NCBI RefSeq assembly: GCF_016802725.1
Contig: NC_052666.1
Location: 23,279,497-23,343,496, forward strand
DNA: 64,000 nucleotides
Origin: Solenopsis invicta
Lineage: Eukaryota > Arthropoda > Insecta > Hymenoptera > Formicidae
Direction of reading: 5' to 3'
A program made the position numbers and the translations under genes. The notes beneath the pieces were generated by a model, which saw only the letters and a list, made by a program, of their open reading frames with translations, made no database searches and was not told where the DNA came from. Shown here piece after piece: positions 1 to 14,639 of this stretch (position 1 is its first letter; every line of letters begins with the position of its first letter).

Positions 1-3000
1 TATTGTAATATTAATTGAATTTTATCAGAATATTAAATTGATAATTAATTTAATAATAATTATGATGCCAATGAGAAAACACTTTCCCTTTTAAAAAAAC
101 TGTAAAAAATTTGTAAAAAATAACATCCAAATAATAACATTTCAAAATAATAAATTGTAAATTAATTGGCATTGTTTACATTTATTTTTCACGTAGATTT
201 GATTTGTATTTCGTTTTTATTTAAAAATGTACATTACATTTTTATTTGATAAATATAGTTTTAATTTAAAGTATTTTAAAATTGTAACAAATAACAATAA
301 AAACTTGATGAAATTCAAAGTCAAATAAGAACTAAGACCGTTTTGGATGTCACCCACGTCGGTTATAATTGTTATAATTGTTTAAAAAATTTTCTTGGAC
401 AAGACGGTGCTTGTGACCAGTCAGAATCAGAGTCCATTTATTGATTCTGACACGAAATGCGAAACCTTCTAGCGAATTTAATTCCAAGGGAGGAGTTAGA
501 GGTGGACCTTAAGAAAGAAGTACAGGCGTTCTACGTTATTACAGTCCAACATAATCTACCGTTGCACTGAAGAACTTCATGTTAAATCAAAACGTTTCCT
601 TTTTACGTTATGTACTAATTTGAATTCGCATTTACACCTAGCATGGCTTGTTTATTTTTTACTCTACCTTAGTTCTTATTTAATTTTTAATTATTTTAAT
701 TAAATATTGTTTTTAATTTGTTCAATTACTAGTTCAATTTCTCATTTGTTCATGACTGATGCAATGATACTAATAATCGTGACGCGTGGCAAATTGAGAA
801 TGGATATTTGCAAGAAAAACGGGAAATCAAATTAAAATATTTATTATTATTATTATTATTATTAATACAAGATGGTGATCTGAGACAACAATTATCTCTC
901 GTTTAAATCTTGCGAGAACGCTTCCACGTTAAATATATATCGCTTATCACATGCCGTTACCCTGCATCGCTGCGGTATCATTCCCTCGCTGGCTCGATTC
1001 GCGATTTGCCAGAACATAAGTAGGCTACATGCGAGTCCCGCAAGTAGCAGCGAGTGCACCCGACATTCACGGGAAATCACTCTCAAAGGTATAACGTAGC
1101 AATCCTGGATTCGCGGTCGATAACTGCGCGCGATACGGCGGCTCAATTACAGCGGCTGCGAACTTTCGCCCCAAGACGACATTTCGTAGCAACTTACGAG
1201 CGTATCGAGGGTAAGAGCGGTGCTGCTAGCGAGAGAGAGAATTCGTAGCGCTTGCAGCAAAGCAGCAATGTAGGATACAGGGGATGCGGGAAAGGGTAAC
1301 GATGACGCGGGAACAGGGCGGAATATCGGGGAAATGGAGGAAGAGCCTCTCCCTAGGATAAAGTCGTAAGTCAAGACGCATAGGCACGTGCGCGCGTATC
1401 CCTTCTATTGTGCCATCCCATTAAACATTCGTTGTCGTGTATAACGGTTATAAAGGGAGATAATAATCTCGCGATGCAGTAAACACCGGCGAGTTAAAAC
1501 AAGTGCGCGGATTGCGTACTGTACCCTCCTACAATGTCGTAGAAGGATGAAGGTAGGACGGTGAAGACAAGTATAAACGTTTCACCGCCACGAGCAATGC
1601 TCGCGGGCGTGGAAAGTAATTTAAGGAGCGATCAAGCTGTCGCCGGCAATGCGGCTTACATTCAGCGCGGCCCGCGTTACGGCCAACGCGCGGAGAGGAG
1701 AGATAACCAGACGAAGATCGTATACATATTTCCTCGCGAATAAATCGACGGTACTGAGGGTAATAAGCCTCCCTGGCGCGAGGTAGAATTCACGCGGAAT
1801 ATCTATTGCGCACGATCGCCGAGTGCACTCGGAGCACCGTGGAGCGCCTGAAAGGTCGGTGCCGTTCGTGTAATTCCAACGAATGTGAACATCAAATCCG
1901 CGATTAAGAACGTCCGCGTAGTTTCGAGCAGTCGAGAAAGAAGAAGCGGAGGAGTGCCCAAGAGAATCGCAAAAACTGTACGATTGAATCGACGATGATA
2001 ACAAAAACTCTTCGAGTGGAGGAATCCGTCTCGAGTGTTTAACTGTAACTTCTGACGCCAAGCACGCTGCACAAAAGATTCGCATCGCGAACACTTTACA
2101 ATTTATATTACGGCCTTGTAACACGGGTCCTTCCTCGCGGACCATGCGATTTCTCTTCCCGCAAGATTTACTGGTAAAGTTGTTGCTAGTCTGCCATAAA
2201 ATATTTAATTAGTTGTCTTAATGCCACTTATTTCTTGAGCGCTACCTGCTACTTGTTTCTCTCGACTCACCAAACTTTCGTGAGGTACAAACGAGGCCAA
2301 AGTATATAACGTGCTAAAAAGGATTAATTAATATCTCTTCGGTCACATTAATATATATATCATTTACCCTAGAGCGTTACTGTAAATGAATTCTTATCCA
2401 TGGGTTAATTCAAGTGTTTGCTACAATATTAAATAGCAGCGCTTGCTAAGAACTTATCGCTCTGTCTCTTCTTTGATATATCTGTAGACAGACGATGTTA
2501 GATGTCTATGTTGTATGTGATTTCAAACTTGCCTAGGCGAATATTCACCCAATGTAGCGTAATGTTAAAGATGTTTTGGTTATACAATACAAGCTAATAA
2601 TTATCAAAATTTAATAACTGAAGGCTCTAGGTTTATTCTTTTTTTTTCTTAATCAACAACAAAAAATTTTGCAAATACCTGAATTTTTGCCCTAAAATTA
2701 ACTGCAAAAAAGAAAACAATAAATTTGATTTATAATAATTTCGAAAATTACTATATTTTGTTGCAGTTTTAAATAAATAACTTTTGAACAAGTAAGTAAT
2801 CTAAATGAATTTTTACACGAATATTTATTAGTCTATGCAAATTTTTTGATTTAATTGGTAATACTAATATCAAATTTGCAAATAATTTTTTTCTGCGAGA
2901 GAATAATGGTCTCTTTTTAATAACGTTGTTAAACATTAAAATTCATTTATCTTACATTAAAATAGTGCTAGTTCTGTAATTCTGTCACCTTACCACCTAT

Positions 3001-3190
3001 GAAGTAGACATAAAAAAAACGTGAAAAGATTTTTAGTTATGTAGATAAATTTTCACCCGGAATAGTATTAGCGTCAGAAAAATATGAGTAACATTCTAGT
3101 TATGTCATTGCACTCTACTGCTATCATTACCGTTTCTTTTTTACATCCATAAGACTTTCGCTCCGCGTCAAGCGCAGCTGCAATCAATCA
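1..3190. other. Intergenic or intronic: AT-rich ends around a CpG-rich block
   Basis: Positions 1-890 and 2160-3190 are AT-rich with no gene seen. Positions about 900-2150 are GC/CpG-rich and carry short overlapping open frames on both strands, with no domain or splice pattern I would trust. A TTA microsatellite lies at 838-864. Confidence 0.5.
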
Positions 3191-3191
3191 A

Positions 3192-3249
<58 letters not shown>

Positions 3250-3272
3250 CTCCTCTCTCTCTCTCTCTCTCT
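3191..3272. repeat. (CT)n microsatellite
   Basis: About 80 bp of CT dinucleotides with a few interruptions. The Arg/Glu repeat frame on the minus strand here is an artefact of the repeat. Confidence 0.97.
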
Positions 3273-5312
3273 TGTTACTCTTAATTAAACAATTGATCCA
3301 TACACCTGATACTTTACAATTTTGGAGAATATATAATTTCTTGTCGCATGCATCGAGGATATTATTATCGATAACGTCGCAATACAATTACTGTAATCGT
3401 TTGGAACGGTAAAGTGCAAATATTGCCGCAAGGCATGCCACGACATGTATCGTGTCTAGCGAAATATCAGTGACGTACATCAAACGCGACTGCGCGCTCT
3501 TGCAGAGTGCGAAATAATCGTCGCGTCGTCTAGAATAATGTTTCGCGTCATCAAAGGCGATGATGACTACGCTGAAATCGCCGTGGTGGGCAACCGTGAA
3601 TGCAGCGTTGCAACGCTGATTGGAATTTAGTATGAGGCTAGTAACGTAGAAACTAGTAACGTTTCCCGCTTCTCCAATTAAGCTACCCGGATGTAAATCG
3701 GGTTAAGGGAATCCTGTAGCGCGCGTCGTCGGCGGGATTCATTCGTTGAGGGAACACGAACGGCAATTCATTGTTGAGAAGACCGTTAAATGTTAGCGGA
3801 GATCTTTAAATTAACGTTACGTTACATCTGGGACGCTTCGCAAAACGCGAGCGTCGCGTGTGAAAAGAAAAACGAAATCGGGCGCGCGTGTCGTCAAATG
3901 AAACTCATCTGTCCATTTGAATCCGGCGATGTCGATTACGAAGATTGGATGCGACAAAAATTGGGCGTCACGAAGATTAAGCTTGTCGGGATTAAGCAGA
4001 CGTAAGACGCGACTTCTCCGGAGAGGGACGGCAGAGACGCACTTTTCTCTATCCCTCCCACCTCCCGCGGATAAAAACTCATCAAAGTTCGCGCCAGCCA
4101 GCAAACTGACGCCATTAGAAGTAATTTATCATTTAAAAGTGGCCCGTTCTTGCCGCCACGCTCAGCAAGCTGCGACATATGCGGTATTAACTTTCTTATG
4201 ACGGAATCCTCTTGACCCGTTTTCACCTTACGTGGTGCACGAGCGTGGCATCCCGCGCATGCAAGTTGGCTCGGCGCGCGTCACGTACGTACGTAACGAC
4301 CATATTATAATACAGGCATTTATCTGACACCCCATCTCTCCCTGCGCACGAAATAAGCCATACGTAATTCCCTCCTAATTATCCGAAAATGCACTGTCAC
4401 GGCCCGTGTATGCATGTAGCGTTAATGTTAACGTGGAAAGAAATAATGCATCACACTTGGAACGTATCGCTCAATTTAGCGATTAATCCGCTTAGTCGGA
4501 CTACTATTCGCCCGCCGCCGCCGCCGATGCGCCAACTCTATCAGCCGTATAAAGAAACAATTGCGCGAACGGTTGTATGTACGCAATGAATAAATTCAAT
4601 CTGTTCGCGATACCGTCGGTGTTATTATACGCTCCGTTCGCTACCGGAACAAATGGCTCTCACAAATCTCGTTTATTAATGCAGATAGAAAAGTGTTTCT
4701 CGCCTCTAATGTGGAGGACGGCCGCAAGCGTGAAAATGCAAATCACGGGATATTATACGGGATATCTCTCGTCTTAGTTTCCGTGCTAAAATGTTTTCGC
4801 AAGGAAGAGGAATGTAATGAAAATCGGGATGAGCGATAAAACCGCGGCAAAGGGGAGGGGGAAGGGGGTTTCGCTGAGGCGCGAACTTATTTTAACAGAT
4901 GCCATACTACAGAATCGCGATTGCCTCGTATTTTATATCCCGTAACTGCCAAGGGGACGAATATTTCACCGTTATTAGTAATATAAGTAAACACCGTCGT
5001 TACCGGCCATTAAGATAAGACGTAGCGAATTAAACGCTCGGTTAATTTGCCACTTTTCATCTCGCATGCAATTTATTCCAAACGAAGTGCGCAAATATAA
5101 TGAATGCCCGGCATTGCGCATTTGTTGCATTTGGAATTATATTTAATTGGATATTGGGAGATATATTATATTTAATAGAATTTTCTATAACTTGATAACT
5201 CGTTTTACAGCAAGCTGTTTACTGTTAACCGTTTGAGCGTCTACTGCACGAATGTGTAAGCGGCATAATAAAATAACTACGAATTTATGTAATTAACACA
5301 AAACGAAACGCA
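3273..5312. other. CpG-rich non-coding stretch
   Basis: From about 3.4 to 5.1 kb the DNA is GC-richer and full of CpG. Short open frames of up to 96 codons overlap on both strands around 3.8-4.2 kb without recognisable protein features. Nothing else is supported. Confidence 0.45.
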
Positions 5313-5322
5313 GCTCTCTCTC

Positions 5323-5358
<36 letters not shown>
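5313..5358. repeat. (CT)n microsatellite
   Basis: A 46-bp CT repeat with one CCC interruption. Confidence 0.95.
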
Positions 5359-8205
5359 GTCGAGCCAAACCTGTGTGTACTGTGACGAATAATCGCTCGG
5401 CGGGATAAAATTAACGTGTCGAAACGCTGCCTTAAATCGAGTGCAAATTAAAAGCATTGAAATGATCAGGAAGCGGTCCCCGAGCTCGTTACACGCACGC
5501 AGGATAATTACATGCGATTACACCTCTAACGCGCCACGCTGAAGTATGTGGCGTTATCGGAAAATATGTAAATCAGCGTTATCGATTTGGCCGCGCGCGC
5601 GGAGGGAGCGCAAACGCGCTAATAAACAGCGCGTACGAGCGTGCGATAATCATCGATCGATCGCCATTGATGGTGTACTTACTTCTTTCGCTACAGCGGC
5701 ACTACGCACAGGTCGCACTCCTTCGCCTTTCGCCAATTTCCGCTTCTTATTTTTCTCCACCGTCCCGCGTTTTTTTTCTCTCTTTTTCTCGTCGAGCCAC
5801 TCCGGTCGTGCTTCCTCATGCAGCCCCACTGAAAAACCGTGCCGCTCGGTCAAAAATCACAGTTCTCGCTCTTATTGACACTTTCCGTCTCGCAGTTAAG
5901 GGCTAACTAACACGGCAGTTCCTCCCAACCCTCGAGCATTCCCCCTCATTGCCGCTTAAACGGTTAAATCGTAAACGATTATCTACTTCCTCCTCCGGAA
6001 TCGCACTTACAATTCGCTCGCGCGAAACGCCGCCATCAGCGTGATGCAGAATCCATTCCGCCGCATTTCGGAATACATCGCTTCAAGTAGTAGATGGTCA
6101 TCCAACACGGTCGATCGGAGAGCGCGTATCCTGTCGGAGTCCGCGATACATCTGTGAGCTGGCGAGTTACGAGGTAGTATCGCTCAACCGGGAGTAATTC
6201 GCGTGGAATCACAGTTCTCGCGATGTCGAAACAATTCCCGCGCACCACCGATCTGCAATTTCGCGAGCGTTCACCGTCGTCGGTCGCTTGGAACGGGGCG
6301 AGAATTTCTTGACGCGCGGCCACGCGCGCCTCTGCCGAATTTATCGGGACAAATTGTTACGTTCTTACTCGAAAGTTATATTGCGAAAGGAAAACGATCC
6401 ACCTATGCACTGTTAAATGTTAAAGAATCGAATTTAAACTATTTCTTGAGTTAAATAACATTTTTTTTTTTTGTTTTTTTTTTTTTACTTCTATGTTTGT
6501 CAAAATTTATTATTTTAACACAAATATTTAATTAAAGGAACAACCTCATTAACCTATTTCTGTAGTTAAATTACTTAGTTTCAAAGTAAATAGTATTTAA
6601 TATTAACGTATACATTTAGTAAATGATAAATAAAATTTGAGTCAAACTTAACATTTTTATAGTTAACTTGTTTGACTTGAAAATGTATATAAAATCACAC
6701 AATAAATATTAGCACCAAGATTTAACTTTGACCTATAAAGCTTTTCGTTTAACATAACTTGTTTAACTTCGTTGTTTTACTTTAAATTGACGACATATTA
6801 AGCAAAAGCAATTGCGACCTATCAGAATGGTTAAAAATAACTCAAATTTGATAGAACTACGAATTGAACAAAGTGCACGTTTCATGCTCCGCTCGCCGTT
6901 GGGCATAAGAGAAGAGGCTGCAATAATCGCGCGCGCACACGTTTCGGTATTTACAAAAGGGTAACGGTCAAGCCGGAAATAACAAACAGGAAGGAAATTT
7001 CGCCATCTATTCAGTTACGTAAGTGGTCCTCGCTCACGTTCTAAACGGCCCGAAGCACGTTAAACGTTCCGAGTGCTGCTGCATTGACGGTTGTTTACAA
7101 CGTCAACGCTTTACAAACACACGTACCAGCTCTAAACTAACTGTTATCAGATCCTAACTTGGATCGAATTAGGTTGAATTAGGTATTGCAAAAATGCAAG
7201 AGAAAAAGAAAGAAACGTTCGACGACGCCGCGTCGATCAGCTGAAATCCCCGATAAACATTCGCTTCTTTTGCCGATATTTAAAAATCCCCGCCGTGAGA
7301 TTTAAATAACAGATCGGCTCCTATCGCGTCTCATAAAAAAATCACAGCTCTCCGCGGAAGTCATAAAAAATCTATCGCCGTCTGGCGTAGAAAAATTCTG
7401 CATTCGTAATGTCAATTCCATCGCACAATCGATGGCGAGAATCACGTGATGAAGCTCATACGATCTCCTTTTTTTCCCTTTCGCGTAATTTCGTGTGTGA
7501 ATTTTTCGTTTTTTTTTGCCCTTATTTTTTTTTATCCATCTCCACTCTTTTTGTCCTACGGCCGGATCAGGTAATGCCTCGAAGGGCGGGACCGGACATG
7601 CCCTACTTTTACGGTGACCGGCGTATAGTTTTTAATCCGAAACTAACAACGTGACGCGGGTTAACCGCTCGGTAAGATTACGTGCGCGATGTCACACGCC
7701 GAAAGGCGTACCCTCGCATGCACGTATCGCCGCGGAAATTTCAATCGCGATGACCGATCATCTTTCCTTTTTTTACCCATTTATTCTCACGTTATAAATC
7801 TTCTCGCGATAAAACTACATTAATAATTTCGTCCAATTTTTGCAATTCATATTGCGCATGATGATGAATGCGGCGCGCTGTATCGCACGTCAGAGATTAC
7901 GCGAGAAATATAAAATTCATCGGGCGTAATCTCCAAGATTCGATCAAAGTAATGAACTCGTTGAAATTGTGTGTGAACGACGTGGAGAAATTCCCTAACT
8001 ATTTAATGCCTTTCCGTCACTCTCCTCGGAGCCCGCGATAATGACCCGTGTCGTTAACATTCCCATACAAACGGGCTAGAGAAAATGAGAAAGCGGGTAT
8101 TCGGGCCTACTGTGTGTGTGCTTTCGGTCTCTTCGATCACTCCGCGAATCGCAGCAGCCGGAGAGCAATCAGATAGCGATGCAGATTCGCGCGCGATTTA
8201 TCTTC
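5359..8205. other. Mixed CpG-rich and AT-rich non-coding stretch
   Basis: CpG-rich at about 5.4-6.4 kb and from 6.9 kb on; AT-rich with T-runs at 6.44-6.85 kb. The ORFs of up to 110 codons overlap one another on both strands and look like chance frames. No gene is supported. Confidence 0.45.
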
Positions 8206-8240
8206 CCCTCCCTCTCTCTCTCTCTCTCTCTCTTTCTCTC
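8206..8240. repeat. (CT)n microsatellite
   Basis: A 35-bp CT repeat inside a CpG-rich block; it produces a Ser/Leu repeat in two forward frames. Confidence 0.95.
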
Positions 8241-11200
8241 CCGTGCACGATCACATGTCACCGACAGACCCGTGGTCCGAAGCACTAAAATTTCACGGTA
8301 CTCGTTCATCGAGGAGGATTCATCCGAGCGTGCACCGCTTGTCAAAATCTTTCGCCCGAGCGGCGTACGACGACGCGAGTCACTTCACAAGTGCCGCCTC
8401 GAGTTCGCACCAAGACAATGTTTACTCGCACGATGACATTTATTTATCGTCGACGCGACGATGAGATATGCGGGGTGGCGACCGGCGACGCGACCGGCGA
8501 CCGAACTGGAGCGGTTCGTGTAAAAAAAAAAAAATTTTTTTTACGGCGTATCGATGCGCGAAAAAAAGCACGTCCACTTCCGCCCGCTCGAGTTCTTATG
8601 AATCTTTTCGTGGGAATGCTCCGCTCTCGCCCGCTGCTCGTTAGGGCTTCGCCAATGGACTGCCAGGCGCCGAGGCAAAAGCTACGGCGCAACACGCCGA
8701 CGCATCTACCCCCTTCGCAACCCCTTACGCGGGCTGACTCCCCGCTTTGCGGCAGGCACCGATGCCGACCCACACCGACGACGAGCTTTCCACTCGTTCT
8801 CCACGCGTGAGAGCTTGTGCTTGCTTGCTTTCACGACTTCGTAAAACACGAACGCCGACACGGACGATGGTCCACGTCGCGGATGTACACGCGGTTTTCG
8901 ACGATGATCGTTTCGCGCAACGGGATGCATCACGCGCGTCGTTAGATATCGCGTCAATTTGTCCGCTAAATGTACAGATGGAATAACAGAGCGATTAAAT
9001 TATAATAGAGATACCAATTACGATGACCAATTATTGCATTTGGACAAACGGTTAGGAATTGTTAAACCTTCAATGTGTAACGAAGGGAGATATTATCGCG
9101 AATTGTTATCCAAACTCATCTCCCAATATACAATATATATATATATATATTTTTTTTTTTTCTTTATTAACATGAAATATCACGTTACGTAAATCGATTG
9201 AAAGCAGACCAAGGATCATTTGTCACTTTTTGAACGGCGCACGTAAAATGTTTAGCGAGGTTTAACAATGTAAAAAGCAAAAAGAGCAATATCAAGCACA
9301 TTGCTTTGAAGACCGCCGAAATTAAATGCCGACAAAGTGTACTGACACTCGATGGTCTATTGCTCTATGGATATGACGCATTTTGATTCGCGTATGCTGC
9401 AAACTGCACGGCATGTCGCACGCTTGGGATATGACAGGTAATGTTGCAACACGAAAGAGGATAAATTTGATTTAACCCGTTTCATATTTTCGCTCTTGGG
9501 GTATTCAAATGTATCAAATACTTTGTGCCAATCGAAACATCCACGTGATCGTGGGGCAGAGATAAGGGAGGGGGGAGGATCGTAATTTGCATAATTATGC
9601 AATAACTGTGATGTCAGGTACCCTTCATCCCGTCACATCGGTGGCAGACATTCCAGCGAACCGGCGAACAAATGAACGTATACATATATCGAAATGTATA
9701 AAATTCAACGTACCAGAATTATGCGACGACGCAAGCGCCATTTCTCTAATATATTCTCGACATATTCCTTTCCTAAATGTGTCTTTACATCTTTAAAGTG
9801 ACGGCGATGTTTCGACGACAGAAAATGGCACGACGTTCGTTAAATTTGCATCTACTCGCGACAGTTGACATAACGAGTGCATTTATCCATAGAAAGTTCT
9901 GATGCCAATCCGTGGAATCGTACTGTGCAATTATAACAAGATTTAACCCTTAAACTGTAATGTCAGTCTTACAGACCGCTATTGAAATTTTACTTGACAA
10001 TAACTTCCTTTTATTAAAATTAAGTAATTTTTTTCTCTCAGTGTATCAGCTTCCGCTTTACTACTAAATTTTTTCTTTTTTTACGCTCTTTCAAATAATA
10101 TATTACAATTTTGTAGGTTTCATTTAAAATATTTAAGTTGAGGTCCCGCAAAAGCACTCCTTAGGAGGTATATAGGATTATATATAAACATTTGTCTTGG
10201 GTTATATATGTCCATATATAATTATAAATAATTATATATATGAACATATTTAATTAACATTATGTATAATTATATATAAAAAATTTTTCCCAGAATATAT
10301 TTTGCGGTTTTTCATAATTTTGAAACGTTCGTTAACTATAACAAGTAAAATTCTACAGACTTTAGAGACACCATGTATATAAAATTTTTTTATTAATCTT
10401 TACATTGAAACACCTTTTTGCACCTTCCTTATTAAAAAGTTTTAGTATAATTAAAAAATATATGTTTTTCATTGTAAAAAGACTTGTAAAATTACCGGAC
10501 ACATGATAGCGGTCTGTCAGTAGTGTGATTTTTTCGAACGTTACAGTTTAAGAGTTAAGATAACTTTGCTACAACTGTTTACTTTTCTTATTATACGTAC
10601 GTGTACCGTACCGCGAAAATATAAACGGGATCAATGACTACACATTTGCCCAAGATAGATATCAGACTGATTGATGGCCAGCATCGATCAAGTCTACCGC
10701 TCTCTCGCGAGCTACATTAACTTTATATTAAATACTTCATCATTTTTCCGAGACACGTCACGCGCTTCACCGATTTACCGTCGATTTCCTCGACCGAACG
10801 AGCGACGAACGAGTTACAGATTTTTTTTCTGTTTGACACGAATTTTCACACTCTACGAGTCACCTCTCATTTCTACGTTAAAGTATTTATTTATCTGTAT
10901 TTCACGCCTGATTGTACGCTCGACTTACACTTTTGTTATAAAACACGTTTGTTATATAAAGCATGATGATGAATACAATATTCACGCGCGCTGGCTCTCT
11001 TCGCGCGTGATTGACGCCGAAAAACAACATTTAAAATCGTTACACGGGGACGCACGCACAAAAGTTTAACATTTGCATCAATCCGCCATTCCCATTTCGG
11101 AGAGCGATGCGATAAATCGATGCAAATGTTAATGGATTACGCCATGAGCGTATACAAGTTCGTATACAATGTCGGAACGTCGAGTATACTCGAAATGAAG

Positions 11201-11575
11201 TCCTACTTGATTTTGTAAGTACAATACAATAATGGCATGCGGCTACCGTTTTACATGCCAATTGTCCCTCCGAAATATATAACCTACCCCGCGCGTGTGC
11301 ACGCGCGTACTTCTCTATATCGCTCTATATTATCGGACAGTGCTGTCGGCAATGGCCCATCAACATATCGTTACCTGTCTGTCGATAATCATCCCGGCCC
11401 TGCGCGCGCGGTCGCTCGTATCCGGACTTCCGTAATAATTGCATAATGTGCTAATAGCGCTCGTAAAATGGTTACGCGTCCTATGAAATGATTACACTCT
11501 CCGGTACAACGGCAATTGCGATATCATACCCGAGGGCGCTTCGTCGATCCCGTTCGCATACACGCACGCACGCAG

Positions 11576-11610
<35 letters not shown>

Positions 11611-12088
11611 CACGCAAAAATCGCGCATTAATACAGATAATTTATATATAATGTAATAAAATACGGACACGTGTTCGCGCATCCGCGAACTCGTATTACG
11701 GATAAAGTCCATCTAATTATGAAGTTACATTTTAAGTGTCGTATTTTAAGCGCGAACAGCCTCCTGCCCGTGCGGGAACGCACACGCTATTTCCGCGCTC
11801 GAGTTCATGTAATACTCAGACGACTGCAATTTTACCAACATATTACGTCTCCCCTTCGAAAGCTATGCTGGACACGTAGTGGTGAAACACGATTCGAAAT
11901 ACCTCACGAATCATCGGAAGATGTAATGGACTGCAGGTGTGAGAAAACGTGACAGCGGCAAGTTGCAACGGCATATCCGCAACGATACAAGACAGAATCG
12001 CTTTTGCGTAATCTTGCTGGTAGAAATGAGAAATATTCATGAGACTCGAGCTAAATAAGAAACCCAGATCGTATTTGCTACAGTAATG
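8241..12088. other. CpG-rich blocks (8.2-9.0 and 10.6-12 kb) around AT-rich DNA
   Basis: The 8.2-9.0 kb block is very CpG-rich with open frames of up to 139 codons on both strands; their Arg/Pro/Thr-rich translations argue against coding. 9.1-10.6 kb is AT-rich, with a (TA)n run at 9,132-9,161 and TATATA-rich sequence at about 10.16-10.28 kb. No exon with convincing splice sites was found. Confidence 0.45.
11559..11616. repeat. (CGCA)n microsatellite
   Basis: About 58 bp of CACG/CGCA tetranucleotides; it gives a Cys/Val/Arg/Ala repeat frame on the minus strand that is not a gene. Confidence 0.95.
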
Positions 12089-12089
12089 C

Positions 12090-12144
<55 letters not shown>

Positions 12145-12165
12145 GAGAGAGAAAGAGAAAGAGGG
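12089..12165. repeat. (GA)n microsatellite
   Basis: About 77 bp of GA dinucleotides with minor interruptions, the reverse orientation of the CT repeats further left. Confidence 0.96.
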
Positions 12166-13770
12166 TAAAAATTATCTCGGAACTTTTTTCAATCACTACC
12201 TCATCTTTCTGCTCGTGTCTCGCTGTATACGTTTTTGTACGCAGCTGTTGGAACTCGGAGTACTTGCATCTCTTGCGTTATACCCAGCTTTTTGGAAGAG
12301 TAATTCAAAGTATAACGTGACCGCCGCGGGGGAGGGGAGAAGAGGGGGAAGGAGACGAGAGAAGCACGAAATGGTCGCATGCTGGACTCTAACAGGGAGA
12401 TGCAGCCTGTTTAATTAGCGAGCAAATTAAATGCCGGGACAGCCACATCCGACATGGCCCGCGCAATTAGAGGTATTATAAATTAATTATAACACCGTCA
12501 GTTTTGTAGGATTCAATCTCGGAATGGGCTTGGCGCTGGCGAGTGGAATGAACGCCAAACTTATCTCATTGCCGACCGCTTACGATGCGTTCTGTTATTT
12601 CATTTTGGAGTGTAGAGACGTATCTTCAATTACACGTGGAGAGAGAATCGAGCGGTATAAAATTGGCTTGGCAATACGCGCGAATAAGAGATCCAAATCG
12701 GCGCTCTAAAAAAAGAAAAAATGTGAAAACGAAATCGGGCCGGAAACGATAGTTAAGGCTCCTTTCCCAAAGAAAATAAAAAACTTTGGAAATACAGATT
12801 TATCTAATTACCGCTTTAAAGCAATTCTTGTAAACGATCAATATTATTGAACACTGCGCGATATACTGTTGATCATCGGGAAGACGATCTATTATTAAGC
12901 TTGTTTTGAATTCTCCAGAGGATTATTGTACAATATAATTGTACAATTGTTGATCGCCTAGGGACCGCTTAAAACTTAAGTAGCAGGAAATAACTTAAAC
13001 GTTAAATTATAATGTACCAAGACTATTACGACGTCACACTCGAAGCCGACTGTAATCCCGAGGACTGCTTTTCCTTGTAATCGGTTAAGCGCGATTTGTA
13101 GCCTTAACCGGCTGCACGATCGGGTCGGCCACGTAAATGGCGTAGAACGGGTAACGTCTAAGATTCCCCCTGGGGGGGTGTCACGAATTGCCAAGCGGAG
13201 CTTAGAAGTCTCGGGCAGAATAGAAACCGATTAAGCGAAACAACCGACTGACAGCACCTGTTGATACTTCGCCTAGCTCGTGGCGAAGGTGCGGACTAAC
13301 GGATACACGCTACCCGGGGTATCGTGTAGGTGTGTGTAAGTTCCAACGTGTGTATGCTTGTTTGCGCACCCCCGTGGTTGATGTCCGGTGTCGTCGCGGT
13401 TCCGCGAGAACGAAGACGCCGCCAACGGAAACGAGGGTCGGTACGGGAAGGGGGTCAATCCCGAGGAACCGAGAGATCCAATTTTGGAGCAGCGCGCCCC
13501 GCGGTAAATTGAATCGAGCCCAGACCTTGTTAATATTCGAGCGCTATTACCCTTTGTCCGTGATTCAGCACATTACGCACTCACCCGCGTTTAAAGGCAC
13601 ATAGCATCGCATGCATCCGTAAACTGTTTACGGTCAGATGTGCGCGAATGTGCGCCCGTCTTCCGACGCTTCCTCCAAAAAGTTGCATACGTTTTCTTCA
13701 CCGGAAGAAGAATTGGCTGAATTAATTTTGAAATATGGATGCAACAACCTGACAATTAATGAAATATGAA
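12166..13770. other. Non-coding stretch, CpG-rich at 12.2-12.4 and 13.0-13.7 kb
   Basis: No gene supported. Short frames on both strands around 12.98-13.6 kb overlap each other and lack recognisable features. Confidence 0.4.
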
Positions 13771-14149
13771 CGATCTATAATTTTCATTAAAAGAACCAGA
13801 GAAATTTGATTGCTCGTATTCTGGTTAAGATAACTAGACCAATTTGATTGCATGCATTCTGATTCCGACTACACAACAAAAAATCTGGTTGCATTAATTG
13901 GAAATCTAATAAATTCAACCAGTATTTCAGTTCAAAACGAATCAGAATTTTGTAGAAATTATCAGATTCCTAAATTTATTTTTATACAAAAATGAAAAAC
14001 TGTATTGTGAAGATACATCTCTCATTTACTTTCGTCTTTGAACCTAATTCTGGGAACTCGCAAAAAACATTATTTGATGAAAAATTTTATAATGATGCGT
14101 CTTTTATTTTATTGTGTGATTTTCTTTTTTTTTTATTAAAAAAAAGAAT

Positions 14150-14420
14150 AAGGCCTGGCAGAGCCATCCAGCCAGTCCAAACATCAGAAATGTACATACA
14201 TAACTCAGGAGGGGAGTGTAGAAGGTTCTCTTTCTCTAACGCCAACTTTACCAAAAATGTGTAAATGTGTAAATGTGTGTGAATGTCCGCAGTTCATGAA
14301 CTCGGGTCCGTGGGTTCGCTAAACCCAGACGACTGTGCGGATCAGCCGTCCCTGCGGGAAGGGTGTGATTTTCTTCTTACAAGAAAGCCGTTGCGTCCAT
14401 CTAACGACGGTGTCGCGTAT
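14150..14420 (+). mobile_element. Possible retroposon remnant
   Basis: A GC-richer island with sharp edges in AT-rich DNA, containing tandem AATGTGTA copies and a structured-looking stretch (GTGGGTTCGCTAAACCCAG, which can fold on GGGTT/AACCC). It resembles a SINE or LINE tail in character, but I cannot match a family. Confidence 0.25.
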
Positions 14421-14639
14421 TACTATTATACCAGAAGTTTTGCACAAATTCAACTAGAAAGTCTTAATGAAATCCTTACAGTTGTTATATCTAAATGTTC
14501 TGGTTACCAAAATATTTAATTGTTATATAACCAAAAATTTTGTTTATTTTATTCAAAATTTGCTTAACCAAATATCTTTTATCTTTTTATTTTAATCATG
14601 ATTGTTTATTTCCGTTATTTACTATTATAAAATCCACAA

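Noticed and set aside
3184..3387. Minus-strand frame with Arg-Glu repeats.
   Set aside because: Produced by the CT microsatellite.
8391..8810. A 139-codon plus-strand open frame.
   Set aside because: Overlaps an equally long minus-strand frame; low-complexity basic translation with no domain.
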